A stretch of DNA of 64,000 nt. Origin: JBBRBB01 sp963830175. Lineage in GTDB: Bacteria > Bacteroidota > Bacteroidia > Chitinophagales > Chitinophagaceae. The notes under the pieces are model-generated. The model was not told where the DNA came from. It made no database searches and saw only the letters and a list, made by a program, of their open reading frames with translations. This document shows, piece after piece, positions 19,801-27,381 of this stretch (position 1 is its first letter; every line of letters starts with the position of its first letter). A program made the position numbers and the translations under genes. The DNA is taken from the NCBI GenBank assembly GCA_963830175.1, contig CAWHKV010000006.1, positions 62,001 through 126,000 on the forward strand, given 5' to 3'.

Positions 19801-20272
19801 TAAAAAATTTGGTTGACGGATGGGTTTTGTCTTTAATTATAAATTTAGCCTGCTGAATAGTCGGATGACCATTAAAATAGGCACCCACCAACTGGCCGTA
19901 CCATCCCCAGTCGTACTCTGTATCTGTTGCAGCATGCACTCCTGCAAAACCACCGCCCGATTGTACGTATCTCTCAAAGGCAGCTTCCTGCCTGTAATCC
20001 AGCACATTGCCTGTTGTGTTTAAAAATATAACTGCTGAATATTTTTTTAGTGTACTGTCTGTAAACATGGCGGCATTAGACGTGGTATCAACATCAAAAT
20101 CATTCTCGCTTCCAAGTTTAGATATTGCTGCAACACCATTGGGAATAGAGGAATGAACGAAACCGGCCGTTTTGGTAAAAACAAGTACACGAGGTTTTCC
20201 GCTTCGTTTGTTACTGCATGAATAATGTGTTATTGCAAATAGTGCGATCAGGCCAATCATTATCTTTTTCAT
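16871..20272 (-). CDS. ThuA - PQQ-type sugar dehydrogenase - PKD - cytochrome c lipoprotein
   Basis: 1133 residues from the ATG at 20272, chosen because it starts a clean lipoprotein signal (MKKIMIGLIALFAITHYSC). An upstream in-frame ATG at 20320 would add 16 residues. Domain order: ThuA-like glutaminase-fold domain, about 25-260 (VLVFTKTAGFVHSS, GGGFAGVHAATDT); soluble glucose/sorbosone dehydrogenase propeller, about 280-720; PKD domain, about 730-820 (YMWNFGNGEKKETT); cytochrome c with C875-K-S-C878-H879 and a later NQMPAHP; C-terminal beta-sandwich resembling a carbohydrate-binding module. The fusion suggests periplasmic oxidation of a sugar with electron transfer to the attached haem. A Gfo/Idh gene is divergent. 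Confidence 0.88.
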   Translation of the reverse strand: MKKIMIGLIALFAITHYSCSNKRSGKPRVLVFTKTAGFVHSSIPNGVAAISKLGSENDFDVDTTSNAAMFTDSTLKKYSAVIFLNTTGNVLDYRQEAAFERYVQSGGGFAGVHAATDTEYDWGWYGQLVGAYFNGHPTIQQAKFIIKDKTHPSTKFFTDSVWQRTDELYNFKNFDSGLHVLVTIDESTYQGGTNGSYHPMAWFHEFDGGRAFYTELGHTEESYTEELYLKHLLGGIQYAIGDNKELDYDKATTQLPPDEDRLVKTNLTQGEFFEPTEMTILPNLDVIVVQRRGEILLYKNDTKQVKQVGFLNVYWKTNTPGVNAEEGLMGVSKDPNFAKNNWVYMYYSPIDSSVNRLSRFTFKNDTIDLATEQTILEVKSQREICCHTGGSIAFGPDGLLYLSTGDNSTPFDEPGAKYVNSGYAPLNDLPNHQQYDARRSAGNTNDLRGKILRIRVKDDGTYEIPDGNLFPKNSDKARGEVYVMGNRNPYRISVDQKNSFLYWGEVGPDAGNDSLDTRGPKGYDEVNQARKAGYFGWPLFVGNNYAYRRYDYATGQSGEPFDPAHPVNNSANNTGMTELPAAQPAFIWYPYGNSAEFPQVGSGGRNAMAGPVYYTDMFPKETRLPDYYNGKLLIYDWIRGWIKAVTLKPNGDFYKMEPFMENIKLYNCIDMEVGPDGRLYLLEYGTGWFSKNPDAGLSRIDYIAGNRPPKVTSIKVDRATGGIPFTIVATVEANDPENDVITYMWNFGNGEKKETTTPQVSYTYKTPGDYKIFVEAKDKEGAVVKSETYEVYAGNETPDVQIQVNNPNKTFILPGVPISYSITVQDKNDTTAFDAANLFVSADYVTGFDKASVPVGHQQGEITVSGKNLIASLDCKSCHKETESSIGPAYFAVSEKYAKKENAAAYLKEKIIKGSKGVWGENQMPAHPNLPEKDVDQIVQYILSLSGHGNVQKSLPASGTLTPPANLKPNTSLIIAASYTDKGGNNIKSLTGRSTVVLHGNIMTFTGKEEMKSFTSASFEGANYIVLPKENGWFKLDSIDLFGVRSIDLLIGWQTAPEYGYDFEIRLESPDGTMIGKGTLPGQKSSKEKGTKVHFTITPVTESRVSNLYIIAKPQNSQVAAQAGISAIQFNGK

Positions 20273-20414
20273 AAGCAACTCGGTTTTCAAAAAAAATTTA
20301 AATTGTTGTGAAGTACGCATACATACCTTAAAAGGAAAAATAATTATGATGAAAGCATAAAATAATTATTAATATTCTAAATATATTCAAATTCAAATTT
20401 CTAAATCTATTTGC

Positions 20415-21587
20415 ATGTCACCTAAAAATCACATCACCCGTAACGAATTTTTAAAACGCAGTGCGTTAGCAAGCGCTTCTTTATTGGTTACCTCGCTAAA
20501 CAGTTTTGCTCAAAAAAATGACGGCAAAAAAATAAGGGTTGGTGTTATAGGGTGTGGCAGTGTATCTAACAGGTACCTTCCTCACTTATCAGAATCGCCT
20601 TTTGTTGAATTGGTAAGCACCTGCGATATTATTTATGATCGTGCGGTAGAGCAGGCGAAAGCTTTTAAGGTTCCCAATCATTATTCCAGCATAGAAAAAA
20701 TGCTTATGGGTGCACCATTTGACCTTTTGGTAAACCTAACCGATATGCAGGCGCACGAGCATTTAAACTGGCAAGCGCTGGAAAAAGGAAAACATGTGTG
20801 GAGTGAAAAACCACTTGCAAATTCTTATAAAGCAGGCAGAAACTTATTGGACTATGCAAAAAACAATAACCTTAAAATATGGGGCGCCCCTGCAGTTGTA
20901 AACAGTCCGCAGTTTGCCTTTATGTCTAAAACCATTCAGGAAGGAAAGTTAGGAACACTTGCCGCAGCACATGCACACTATGGACATCTTGGTCCCACAT
21001 GGTCTGCGTTCTTTTACGAAAAAGGGGGTGGCAGTTTGCCGGATTTAGGTGTATACAACATTGCATCTTTAACGGGGTTACTTGGCCCGGCAAAATACAT
21101 TACTGCAATGACAAGCATTGTTTTACCCGAAAGAACGGTTGACAATAAGGGAAAAATTAGTGTTGAAGCAGAAGATAACACCATGCTTATTATGGATCAT
21201 GGAAATGGATTGTTATCTCATGTGCAATGCGGATTTAATTATTTTGATCCTTACGGGCATGAAGGCACCGGGCAAAATCAGCATACAATAACCATATGGG
21301 GAAGGGATGGAAACATGGGACTGATTGGTTACGACTGGGCGCCTTTTGGCGTTGACTTAGCCACCACCAGCCATGAAAAACCGCAAACCTATGTTCCTGA
21401 TCCGGAAGATTACGTTTGGCAGCAGGGAGCTTCAGTAATATCAAAAGCATTAGCTAACGGTGAGGAACCATTAATAAACCCTGAACATGCCCTGCATGTG
21501 CTGGAAATAATTGAAGCGGCAAGAGAAAGCGGTAAAACAGGAAGAAAAATTAAAATTGAATCCATATTTAAATACCCTTTGCTATAA
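20415..21587 (+). CDS. Gfo/Idh/MocA family oxidoreductase with Tat-like signal
   Basis: 390 residues. The leader RNEFLKRSALASASLLVTSL looks like a Tat signal, as in other exported Bacteroidota members. A Rossmann nucleotide-binding motif (GVIGCGSVSNRYL) begins at about residue 42. The family EKP motif (HVWSEKPLANSYKAG) follows, then the alpha/beta substrate domain. The cofactor should be NAD(P) and the substrate a sugar or inositol derivative, which cannot be specified further. It is transcribed divergently from the ThuA/sugar dehydrogenase fusion across 142 bp and may act in the same sugar conversion. Confidence 0.9.
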   Translation: MSPKNHITRNEFLKRSALASASLLVTSLNSFAQKNDGKKIRVGVIGCGSVSNRYLPHLSESPFVELVSTCDIIYDRAVEQAKAFKVPNHYSSIEKMLMGAPFDLLVNLTDMQAHEHLNWQALEKGKHVWSEKPLANSYKAGRNLLDYAKNNNLKIWGAPAVVNSPQFAFMSKTIQEGKLGTLAAAHAHYGHLGPTWSAFFYEKGGGSLPDLGVYNIASLTGLLGPAKYITAMTSIVLPERTVDNKGKISVEAEDNTMLIMDHGNGLLSHVQCGFNYFDPYGHEGTGQNQHTITIWGRDGNMGLIGYDWAPFGVDLATTSHEKPQTYVPDPEDYVWQQGASVISKALANGEEPLINPEHALHVLEIIEAARESGKTGRKIKIESIFKYPLL

Positions 21588-21675
21588 AGAATATTGCAAA
21601 ATAAATAGCTGCATAAGGCTTTTGTTTGAAAGGCGCCTGCACTTGTATTATATTAGCGCATCATATTAACTGCTG

Positions 21676-22104
21676 ATGAAAAACAATTTAAAATATCCTT
21701 TTGACCCTGTGGTAAAAATTTTGGGCATTGCTTTTATTATAAATACGATAACCTCAACTGCTCATTTAACATACGACATGGATTATGAGTATATAAAAGT
21801 ATTTACTTATTTCCTGAACATGATGGGCATAAGCCTCTTGCTATTTGTACCCGGTTGCCTGGTTATTTTATTGCTTGCATCGTTAAGAAATACGCTTGGC
21901 CCGCACAAAACCTTTTGGTTAATATTTGTTATGGGCATCGCCGGGCCCTTAATTATGTTCTTTTTATATGAAAACATTTTTGAACAGTATACCCAACACC
22001 CTTCCACGCTGGTAACCATTTCTATTTTCGGAATGCTTACCGCTATCACTTTTTATTATACCGCCATTATTGGGGATACCGGGAAGCACGAAGGAAAAAT
22101 TTAA
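21676..22104 (+). CDS. Integral membrane protein of unknown function
   Basis: 142 residues with four hydrophobic helices (IAFIINTITSTAHL, MMGISLLLFVPGCLVILLLA, FWLIFVMGIAGPLIMFFLY, LVTISIFGMLTAITFYYTAII). It has short loops and no recognisable motif. It starts 88 bp after the Gfo/Idh gene on the same strand and is followed by the DUF4421 gene. I do not recognise the family. Confidence 0.6.
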   Translation: MKNNLKYPFDPVVKILGIAFIINTITSTAHLTYDMDYEYIKVFTYFLNMMGISLLLFVPGCLVILLLASLRNTLGPHKTFWLIFVMGIAGPLIMFFLYENIFEQYTQHPSTLVTISIFGMLTAITFYYTAIIGDTGKHEGKI

Positions 22105-22203
22105 TTCTTTATAGATATATGGTCCACATTTTCAATCCGTAAATATTAGGGAACGCTTTTTGCAACAGTTAAGTTTCTTGAACCTAAAACTAAATAACAG
22201 GAA

Positions 22204-23205
22204 ATGAAAAAGTCCTTCGCGCATATCAACATATTGATATGCATTTTAATTTTTGCAACACAAGTATTGCATGCCCAAAAAATTGACACACACGATACGA
22301 GCTATTATAAAACTTACCCAAATAAGCTAACCGGGAGAATTTTTCTTTCAGAAAAACTTTCATCGTTTGTTATACCAGCCTCAGATAATTACAAAGACAT
22401 TACTTATGTGCCGAACAGCAAACTTTCTTTGGGTGTAGGTGCAACCTATAAAAATATGACGTTGAATGTGGGTGCAGGTTTTGGATTTTTAAATAATAGC
22501 AGGGCAGAGAGGGGGGAAACAAAATCATTGGATTTTCAAATTCATGCATACCGTCCTACAAGTGTAGTTGATATTACCGCCATTTCTCACAAAGGGATGC
22601 ACATACAACAAAAAGGTTTAGGAGCATATAAGCCTGATGAATATTACTACCGCCCCGAAGTTAATCAACTGCAGTTTGGGTTATCTTACTACCACATCGC
22701 CAATCACGACAAATTTAGCTACCGCGCAGCCATGATTCAAAATGAATGGCAGCAAAAATCTGCAGGCAGCGTATTATATGGTGGTCAGGCTTATTATGCA
22801 AAAACATCAGGTGACAGTCCATTAGTTCCATTATTGTCCCGCGATGGTTTTGAACAGGCAGACTTTAGTGACGTAAGTTTTTTTAATGTTAGCGCAGGTC
22901 TTGGTTATGCGTACACTCTTGTAATTCAAAAACATTTTTATGTAACAGGATCGCTTATTGGAAATGTAGGGGTAAATTTCGTTACCGAAGCTACCTCATC
23001 CGAGAAACAACATAAGACAGGCATTAACCCATCTGGTATATATAAAGGTGCTGCCGGGTATAATAGCGAAAATTGGAACCTAAGTGCCAGCATTGCCGGG
23101 AACGCTTTTTTAATAAATACTTCAACAACAGCTCAACCATACGTGCTGCAGGCAAGCAATCTTAGATTTAATATTGCCCGGAGATTTGATTTAAAAAAGA
23201 AATAA
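22204..23205 (+). CDS. DUF4421 outer-membrane protein
   Basis: 333 residues. A Sec signal ends at VLHAQ. The mature start DTSYYKTYPNKLTGRIFLSEK is characteristic of the DUF4421 family. The rest alternates short amphipathic beta strands with Gly- and aromatic-rich turns (LSLGVGATYKNMTLNVGAGF, LQFGLSYYHIANHDKFSYRAA), consistent with an outer-membrane beta barrel. Function is unknown in the family. It converges with the glycoside hydrolase gene with only 3 bp between the stop codons. Confidence 0.8.
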   Translation: MKKSFAHINILICILIFATQVLHAQKIDTHDTSYYKTYPNKLTGRIFLSEKLSSFVIPASDNYKDITYVPNSKLSLGVGATYKNMTLNVGAGFGFLNNSRAERGETKSLDFQIHAYRPTSVVDITAISHKGMHIQQKGLGAYKPDEYYYRPEVNQLQFGLSYYHIANHDKFSYRAAMIQNEWQQKSAGSVLYGGQAYYAKTSGDSPLVPLLSRDGFEQADFSDVSFFNVSAGLGYAYTLVIQKHFYVTGSLIGNVGVNFVTEATSSEKQHKTGINPSGIYKGAAGYNSENWNLSASIAGNAFLINTSTTAQPYVLQASNLRFNIARRFDLKKK

Positions 23206-23208
23206 ATT

Positions 23209-25755
23209 TTACCTGGATAACCAAATTGTGGTTATTTGAAAAGTTGTGTTTTTAGCCAGATCGTTACCCGGATAAAAAATTACCTGCAATTTTTCGAGAT
23301 CATTCAACACTAAATCACTATTGATATTTGCTTTAAACCATAATGGTTGAAAGCCAGGATAGGGTCTTGGTAAAAGCAATATAGAATCTTGTTTAAATTC
23401 TTTTAAAGGTATGTCAACATCTTGCCAGCCCTCTGTTACGGGTAAATCGTAAGCATAGCCTACAGCATCTTTATTAACGAGAATAATTTTTACGTGCCCA
23501 CCTTCTATCATATTTAATTGAGTATGCAACCGTGTAAACCTGGTCGCTTCATTACTACTTTGATTCATTATATCGTCGGTATAAACCTGCACACCCGCCG
23601 GCATACCTGTAACCCTGGCCTGTAAAGCCATTTGACCGGGTAACGAAGTTGGCATTATAGAAAAAGAATGATTACGCCAGTCAGGATTGTAGTAAACAAT
23701 TTTATTTTCATTGTCATTTGCGTTAAATAACACGAGCGGGGTTTCACCTGAACCAACCATGGTGGTATAGGTTTTTTCATTCAGATAATCCCATTTATAT
23801 GGATCGCCGTGTACATTACCCGGGTAAGTATAAAATTCATTTTTATCTTTTACAATGATCCTGTAATTCAATTTTCCGGGCATCAATACATCCGCAGGAA
23901 TCTCTGCTTCAAATTGTCCAGGCTTTGATAACTGCATATTGATATTTTTCCAACCATTGGTGGATTGAACTTCTACATATATTAATGACGAATCGTTAAC
24001 ACCGGATGCTATTGCCTTAATAAAATAACGGGTATTTGCAGCAATTACTTTTGATGGAATATGATTTACAAGTATGTCAGAACTTATTGGAGATGGCGCA
24101 ATGAATTCCGCAACCTTAATATTAAAATCTTTTACGTGCATTGTGGCAGTGCCAACATTTTCTTTTCTTGTAAGTAAATATGTACCGGGTACAACGCTGA
24201 AAGAATGATTGGCGGATTTGGTTTTAAAATTATTTCCGTCATTTATGCCCTTAACATAAAATTCGTTTAAGTCGCTTATATGGATCGTAAAAAATCGATG
24301 TTGGTATTCTAACCGGGTTACTTCTTTTTGTAATGATGGCTTTTTAAATGGATCCCCTACCTGAATGATGTCGGGCATTACCTCCAGCCTCCAAACACCA
24401 TCTTCCAGTTTGTCTAAAAAATAAGCACCATTTCCTTCATACTTAACAACCGGAGAGTTTCCTACACCCGCTACATGCACCAAGGTTTGAAGGTTTTTGG
24501 GATTAGTTTGGGTTGAATTGGAATAATAAAACTCTGAAGAAGAATTCATTTCACTTAAATCATTTTTACTGCTTACCCTAAAATCTCCAAATAAAGTATC
24601 TGCAGGATAGTTTCCATAATTTTTATTTAATGGCAAATTGTGAAATGCTTTCGAAGCAATTAATAGGCTGATCGCTTTTGAAGGCGTATAAGCAAGGTTT
24701 AAATAATGGGTTTGATATTCTGTATTTGCATATGCTGTAGCGAGTGGGTCGTACGCAAACTGTGTTGCCCATTGAAAACCGGCAGCTTTAAAACTTCTCG
24801 CAATGGCGGGATACATATAAGAGTATAACACATCGCCTGCATCAAATTCATAAACCATTTTTGCCTTATGGTGAAAAGCAGGAATAGTGTCGAATGGAAT
24901 ATGGTATGTATCAACATTGGGCAAATAATTTCCTTTTAACTGGTAGCCTGCCACCAACCCTGTAGGATACCACTGAAAGCTAAATCCATCAACTGTAGAA
25001 GCTGCTACAGCATCAGCATAAGTTGGCGATTCACTTATGTTATAAAATAGAGGCTTATTAAAACCTGTTTGCCGAATGGCAGCAGCAAGCCTGTTAACAT
25101 ATTCGTTTGTTTTTTTCTTGGGTCCGCTATGGTGAGGCTCATTATTAATTTCAGCAGCTATAATATCCGGGTCGTTTTTATAAGCAAGGTGGGTATACGG
25201 ATTAACGTGATTGAATATTTGTGGCAAATAATTCTCCTGGGCTTTTATAGCTATTTCATTAACTACTGCCCCACCCTTTGTAAAAACATATGAAAATCCG
25301 TTTGTTTTATCATCAGGCTCCGGATAACCATTGCCCCAAAATGCAATGGGGGTTAGCAAAATGCGAATATTCCGTTCTTTCAATTTAAAAATAAGGTAAT
25401 CGAAGAGGTCTAAATGTTCGTTTACTTGAAGGTTGCCTGCTGAATCTGATAATTCCACATCCCACATATGCACGCGAAAAGCATCAAGACCCAACCGTGC
25501 AAAATGATAAACATCATTATCAATGGCCGTTTTAAGGTCTTTTGCCAACGCTTTGTGAGCCCTGTAGCCATGTGCGAAAGGCACAGTATAATTAATGCCG
25601 AAGAAGTATGCTGGTTGTTTAGACACAGAATACCTGATAATACCCTGACCATCAATATATATAAGGTTTTGATTTCTGGCGTTTGGCTTTTGAGTATATG
25701 CACAGTTCAATAATAAAAAATGACAAATACCAATTAAAAATATGGAGAACCTCAT
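23209..25755 (-). CDS. Secreted GH5-like glycoside hydrolase
   Basis: 848 residues with an N-terminal signal (MRFSIFLIGICHFLLL). The first 370 residues form a TIM-barrel hydrolase of the cellulase/mannanase type: FFGINYTVPF, LGLDAFRVHMWDVEL, the acid/base motif INNE206PHHS, and a likely nucleophile in MVYE303FDAG. The long C-terminal part is beta-rich and may hold binding and Ig-like domains. Substrate is not predictable; a beta-mannan or beta-glucan type linkage is plausible for the fold. A sulfatase and a PIG-L deacetylase follow nearby, which suggests a role in breakdown of decorated glycans. No SusC/SusD pair is adjacent. Confidence 0.75.
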   Translation of the reverse strand: MRFSIFLIGICHFLLLNCAYTQKPNARNQNLIYIDGQGIIRYSVSKQPAYFFGINYTVPFAHGYRAHKALAKDLKTAIDNDVYHFARLGLDAFRVHMWDVELSDSAGNLQVNEHLDLFDYLIFKLKERNIRILLTPIAFWGNGYPEPDDKTNGFSYVFTKGGAVVNEIAIKAQENYLPQIFNHVNPYTHLAYKNDPDIIAAEINNEPHHSGPKKKTNEYVNRLAAAIRQTGFNKPLFYNISESPTYADAVAASTVDGFSFQWYPTGLVAGYQLKGNYLPNVDTYHIPFDTIPAFHHKAKMVYEFDAGDVLYSYMYPAIARSFKAAGFQWATQFAYDPLATAYANTEYQTHYLNLAYTPSKAISLLIASKAFHNLPLNKNYGNYPADTLFGDFRVSSKNDLSEMNSSSEFYYSNSTQTNPKNLQTLVHVAGVGNSPVVKYEGNGAYFLDKLEDGVWRLEVMPDIIQVGDPFKKPSLQKEVTRLEYQHRFFTIHISDLNEFYVKGINDGNNFKTKSANHSFSVVPGTYLLTRKENVGTATMHVKDFNIKVAEFIAPSPISSDILVNHIPSKVIAANTRYFIKAIASGVNDSSLIYVEVQSTNGWKNINMQLSKPGQFEAEIPADVLMPGKLNYRIIVKDKNEFYTYPGNVHGDPYKWDYLNEKTYTTMVGSGETPLVLFNANDNENKIVYYNPDWRNHSFSIMPTSLPGQMALQARVTGMPAGVQVYTDDIMNQSSNEATRFTRLHTQLNMIEGGHVKIILVNKDAVGYAYDLPVTEGWQDVDIPLKEFKQDSILLLPRPYPGFQPLWFKANINSDLVLNDLEKLQVIFYPGNDLAKNTTFQITTIWLSR

Positions 25756-25987
25756 AAGCCTTCAGTTATAAATGATTTGATCAAATGTAACTCTTAAAAA
25801 AAATTACATTATCACGATATATTATAATGAAAATATTTTACGTTTATGCAAGCATTCCTCCCTCACCGGTAAAGAATGCAACCCCCCTCAGGCATAGTTG
25901 AACCTATGTTATAAAATTTGTAAGAAAACCAGCGTAGCCATTTTTTATTTTATCCTGCATTTTTAAAAATTGAAATCATCTTATTAC

Positions 25988-27376
25988 ATGCCTAAAATAT
26001 CATTATCAGGACAACCATTCTTTTTTCTGTTACTTATTTTTTCATGCTTCAATTTAACAGGTTGTAATAAAGATCTTGGTGAAGAGACTAAAACCCAACC
26101 AAATGAAATAAACATAGCTTCAGATAAAAGAACTTCTGAAAGAACAGGAACCAATCAACCCAACATCATTATTATTTTGTCTGATGATATAGGTTATGAA
26201 ATACCCACTTATACAGGCGGACAATCTTATGAAACGCCAAATATTGATGCCCTTGCATCTTTAGGTACACAGTTTACGCAATGTAATTCTTCACCCACCT
26301 GTTCACCTTCCAGGTTTATGCTACTTACAGGTAAGTATAATTTTCGGAACTATTTTAACCAGTTTGGTTCAATGGATACCAGCCAACGCACCATAGCAAA
26401 CATGCTTAAAGACGCCGGTTATGAAACCTGTGTTGCGGGGAAATGGCAACTGGATGGAGGTGATGCATCAATTAAAAAATTTGGATTTAAAAAGTACCTT
26501 GTAACAAACCCGTTTAAAATAAATTCCAGGATATATAAATACAAAGACCCACAGATTTATGAGCGGGGCAGGTATTGGGCTTCAACCTACACAACCGGGT
26601 TATATGGAGAAGATATAATTCGTAACTACCTGTTTAATTTTATTGACAGTAATATAGAAAAGCCATTTTTTGCTTATTGGAGTATGAATTTGTGCCATGA
26701 TGAATTTTGCCCAACGCCGGATGATGCCGCTTTTGCCACATGGAATTCAAGGAAAAAACCTGTAAAAGCAGACACCGTGTGGCTGCCCTCCATGGTAAAA
26801 TATATGGACAAACAGGTAGGTATGCTGATAGAAAAACTAAATACCACCGGATTAATAAATAATACCGTTGTGATATTTCTGGGAGATAATGGAACCACCA
26901 AAGGCATACATTCATTATTCAATGGTGAAGTTGTTGAAGGAGGAAAATCTTTACCTATTGTGTATGGTACGCATGTACCTATGATTGTTTACGACCCTGC
27001 CGGTTTAACAAATGGAGCAACAAATAATAATCTTGTAGACTTCACTGATTTTTTACCCAGTTTAGCAACCATTGCCAAAACACCGCTTCCGCCATATGGC
27101 ATACTAGATGGAGTAAACTTTATGCAGGTTAATGGTATGACTGTTAATGAACCCAGAACCGATGCATACTGTTATTATGATCCCCACCCAGAGTTAAAAA
27201 GAAAGCCAAAAATCTGGACGAATGATGCTACTTATAAATTATATAACCCGGGCATTTTATTTTATAATTACGCGAAAGATCCATTAGAGTTAAATCCACT
27301 AACCGACAGCCTATTAACCCCTGAAGAACTTGAAATAAAACAAAGACTTTTAACCGATATTCTTGGAAAGAAATAA
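25988..27376 (+). CDS. Sulfatase (type I, formylglycine-dependent) lipoprotein
   Basis: 462 residues from ATG 25988. An in-frame TTG at 25970 would add six residues, but ATG gives the cleaner lipoprotein signal ending FNLTGC. The sulfatase N-terminus PNIIIILSDDIGYE contains the metal-binding Asp pair. The activation motif is C-S-P-S-R (Cys at about residue 105), so the active-site Cys should be converted to formylglycine by a sulfatase-modifying enzyme that is not in this window. Later GDNGTTKG and VPMIVYDPAGL motifs agree with the family. Likely removes sulfate esters from glycans at the cell surface or in the periplasm. Confidence 0.9.
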   Translation: MPKISLSGQPFFFLLLIFSCFNLTGCNKDLGEETKTQPNEINIASDKRTSERTGTNQPNIIIILSDDIGYEIPTYTGGQSYETPNIDALASLGTQFTQCNSSPTCSPSRFMLLTGKYNFRNYFNQFGSMDTSQRTIANMLKDAGYETCVAGKWQLDGGDASIKKFGFKKYLVTNPFKINSRIYKYKDPQIYERGRYWASTYTTGLYGEDIIRNYLFNFIDSNIEKPFFAYWSMNLCHDEFCPTPDDAAFATWNSRKKPVKADTVWLPSMVKYMDKQVGMLIEKLNTTGLINNTVVIFLGDNGTTKGIHSLFNGEVVEGGKSLPIVYGTHVPMIVYDPAGLTNGATNNNLVDFTDFLPSLATIAKTPLPPYGILDGVNFMQVNGMTVNEPRTDAYCYYDPHPELKRKPKIWTNDATYKLYNPGILFYNYAKDPLELNPLTDSLLTPEELEIKQRLLTDILGKK

Positions 27377-27381
27377 TGGTT

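Noticed and set aside
25893..25925. Possible promoter palindrome CATAG-N6-CTATG and TATAAAATTTG before the sulfatase
   Set aside because: Short, imperfect, and the -7 spacing differs from TAnnTTTG; too weak to list.
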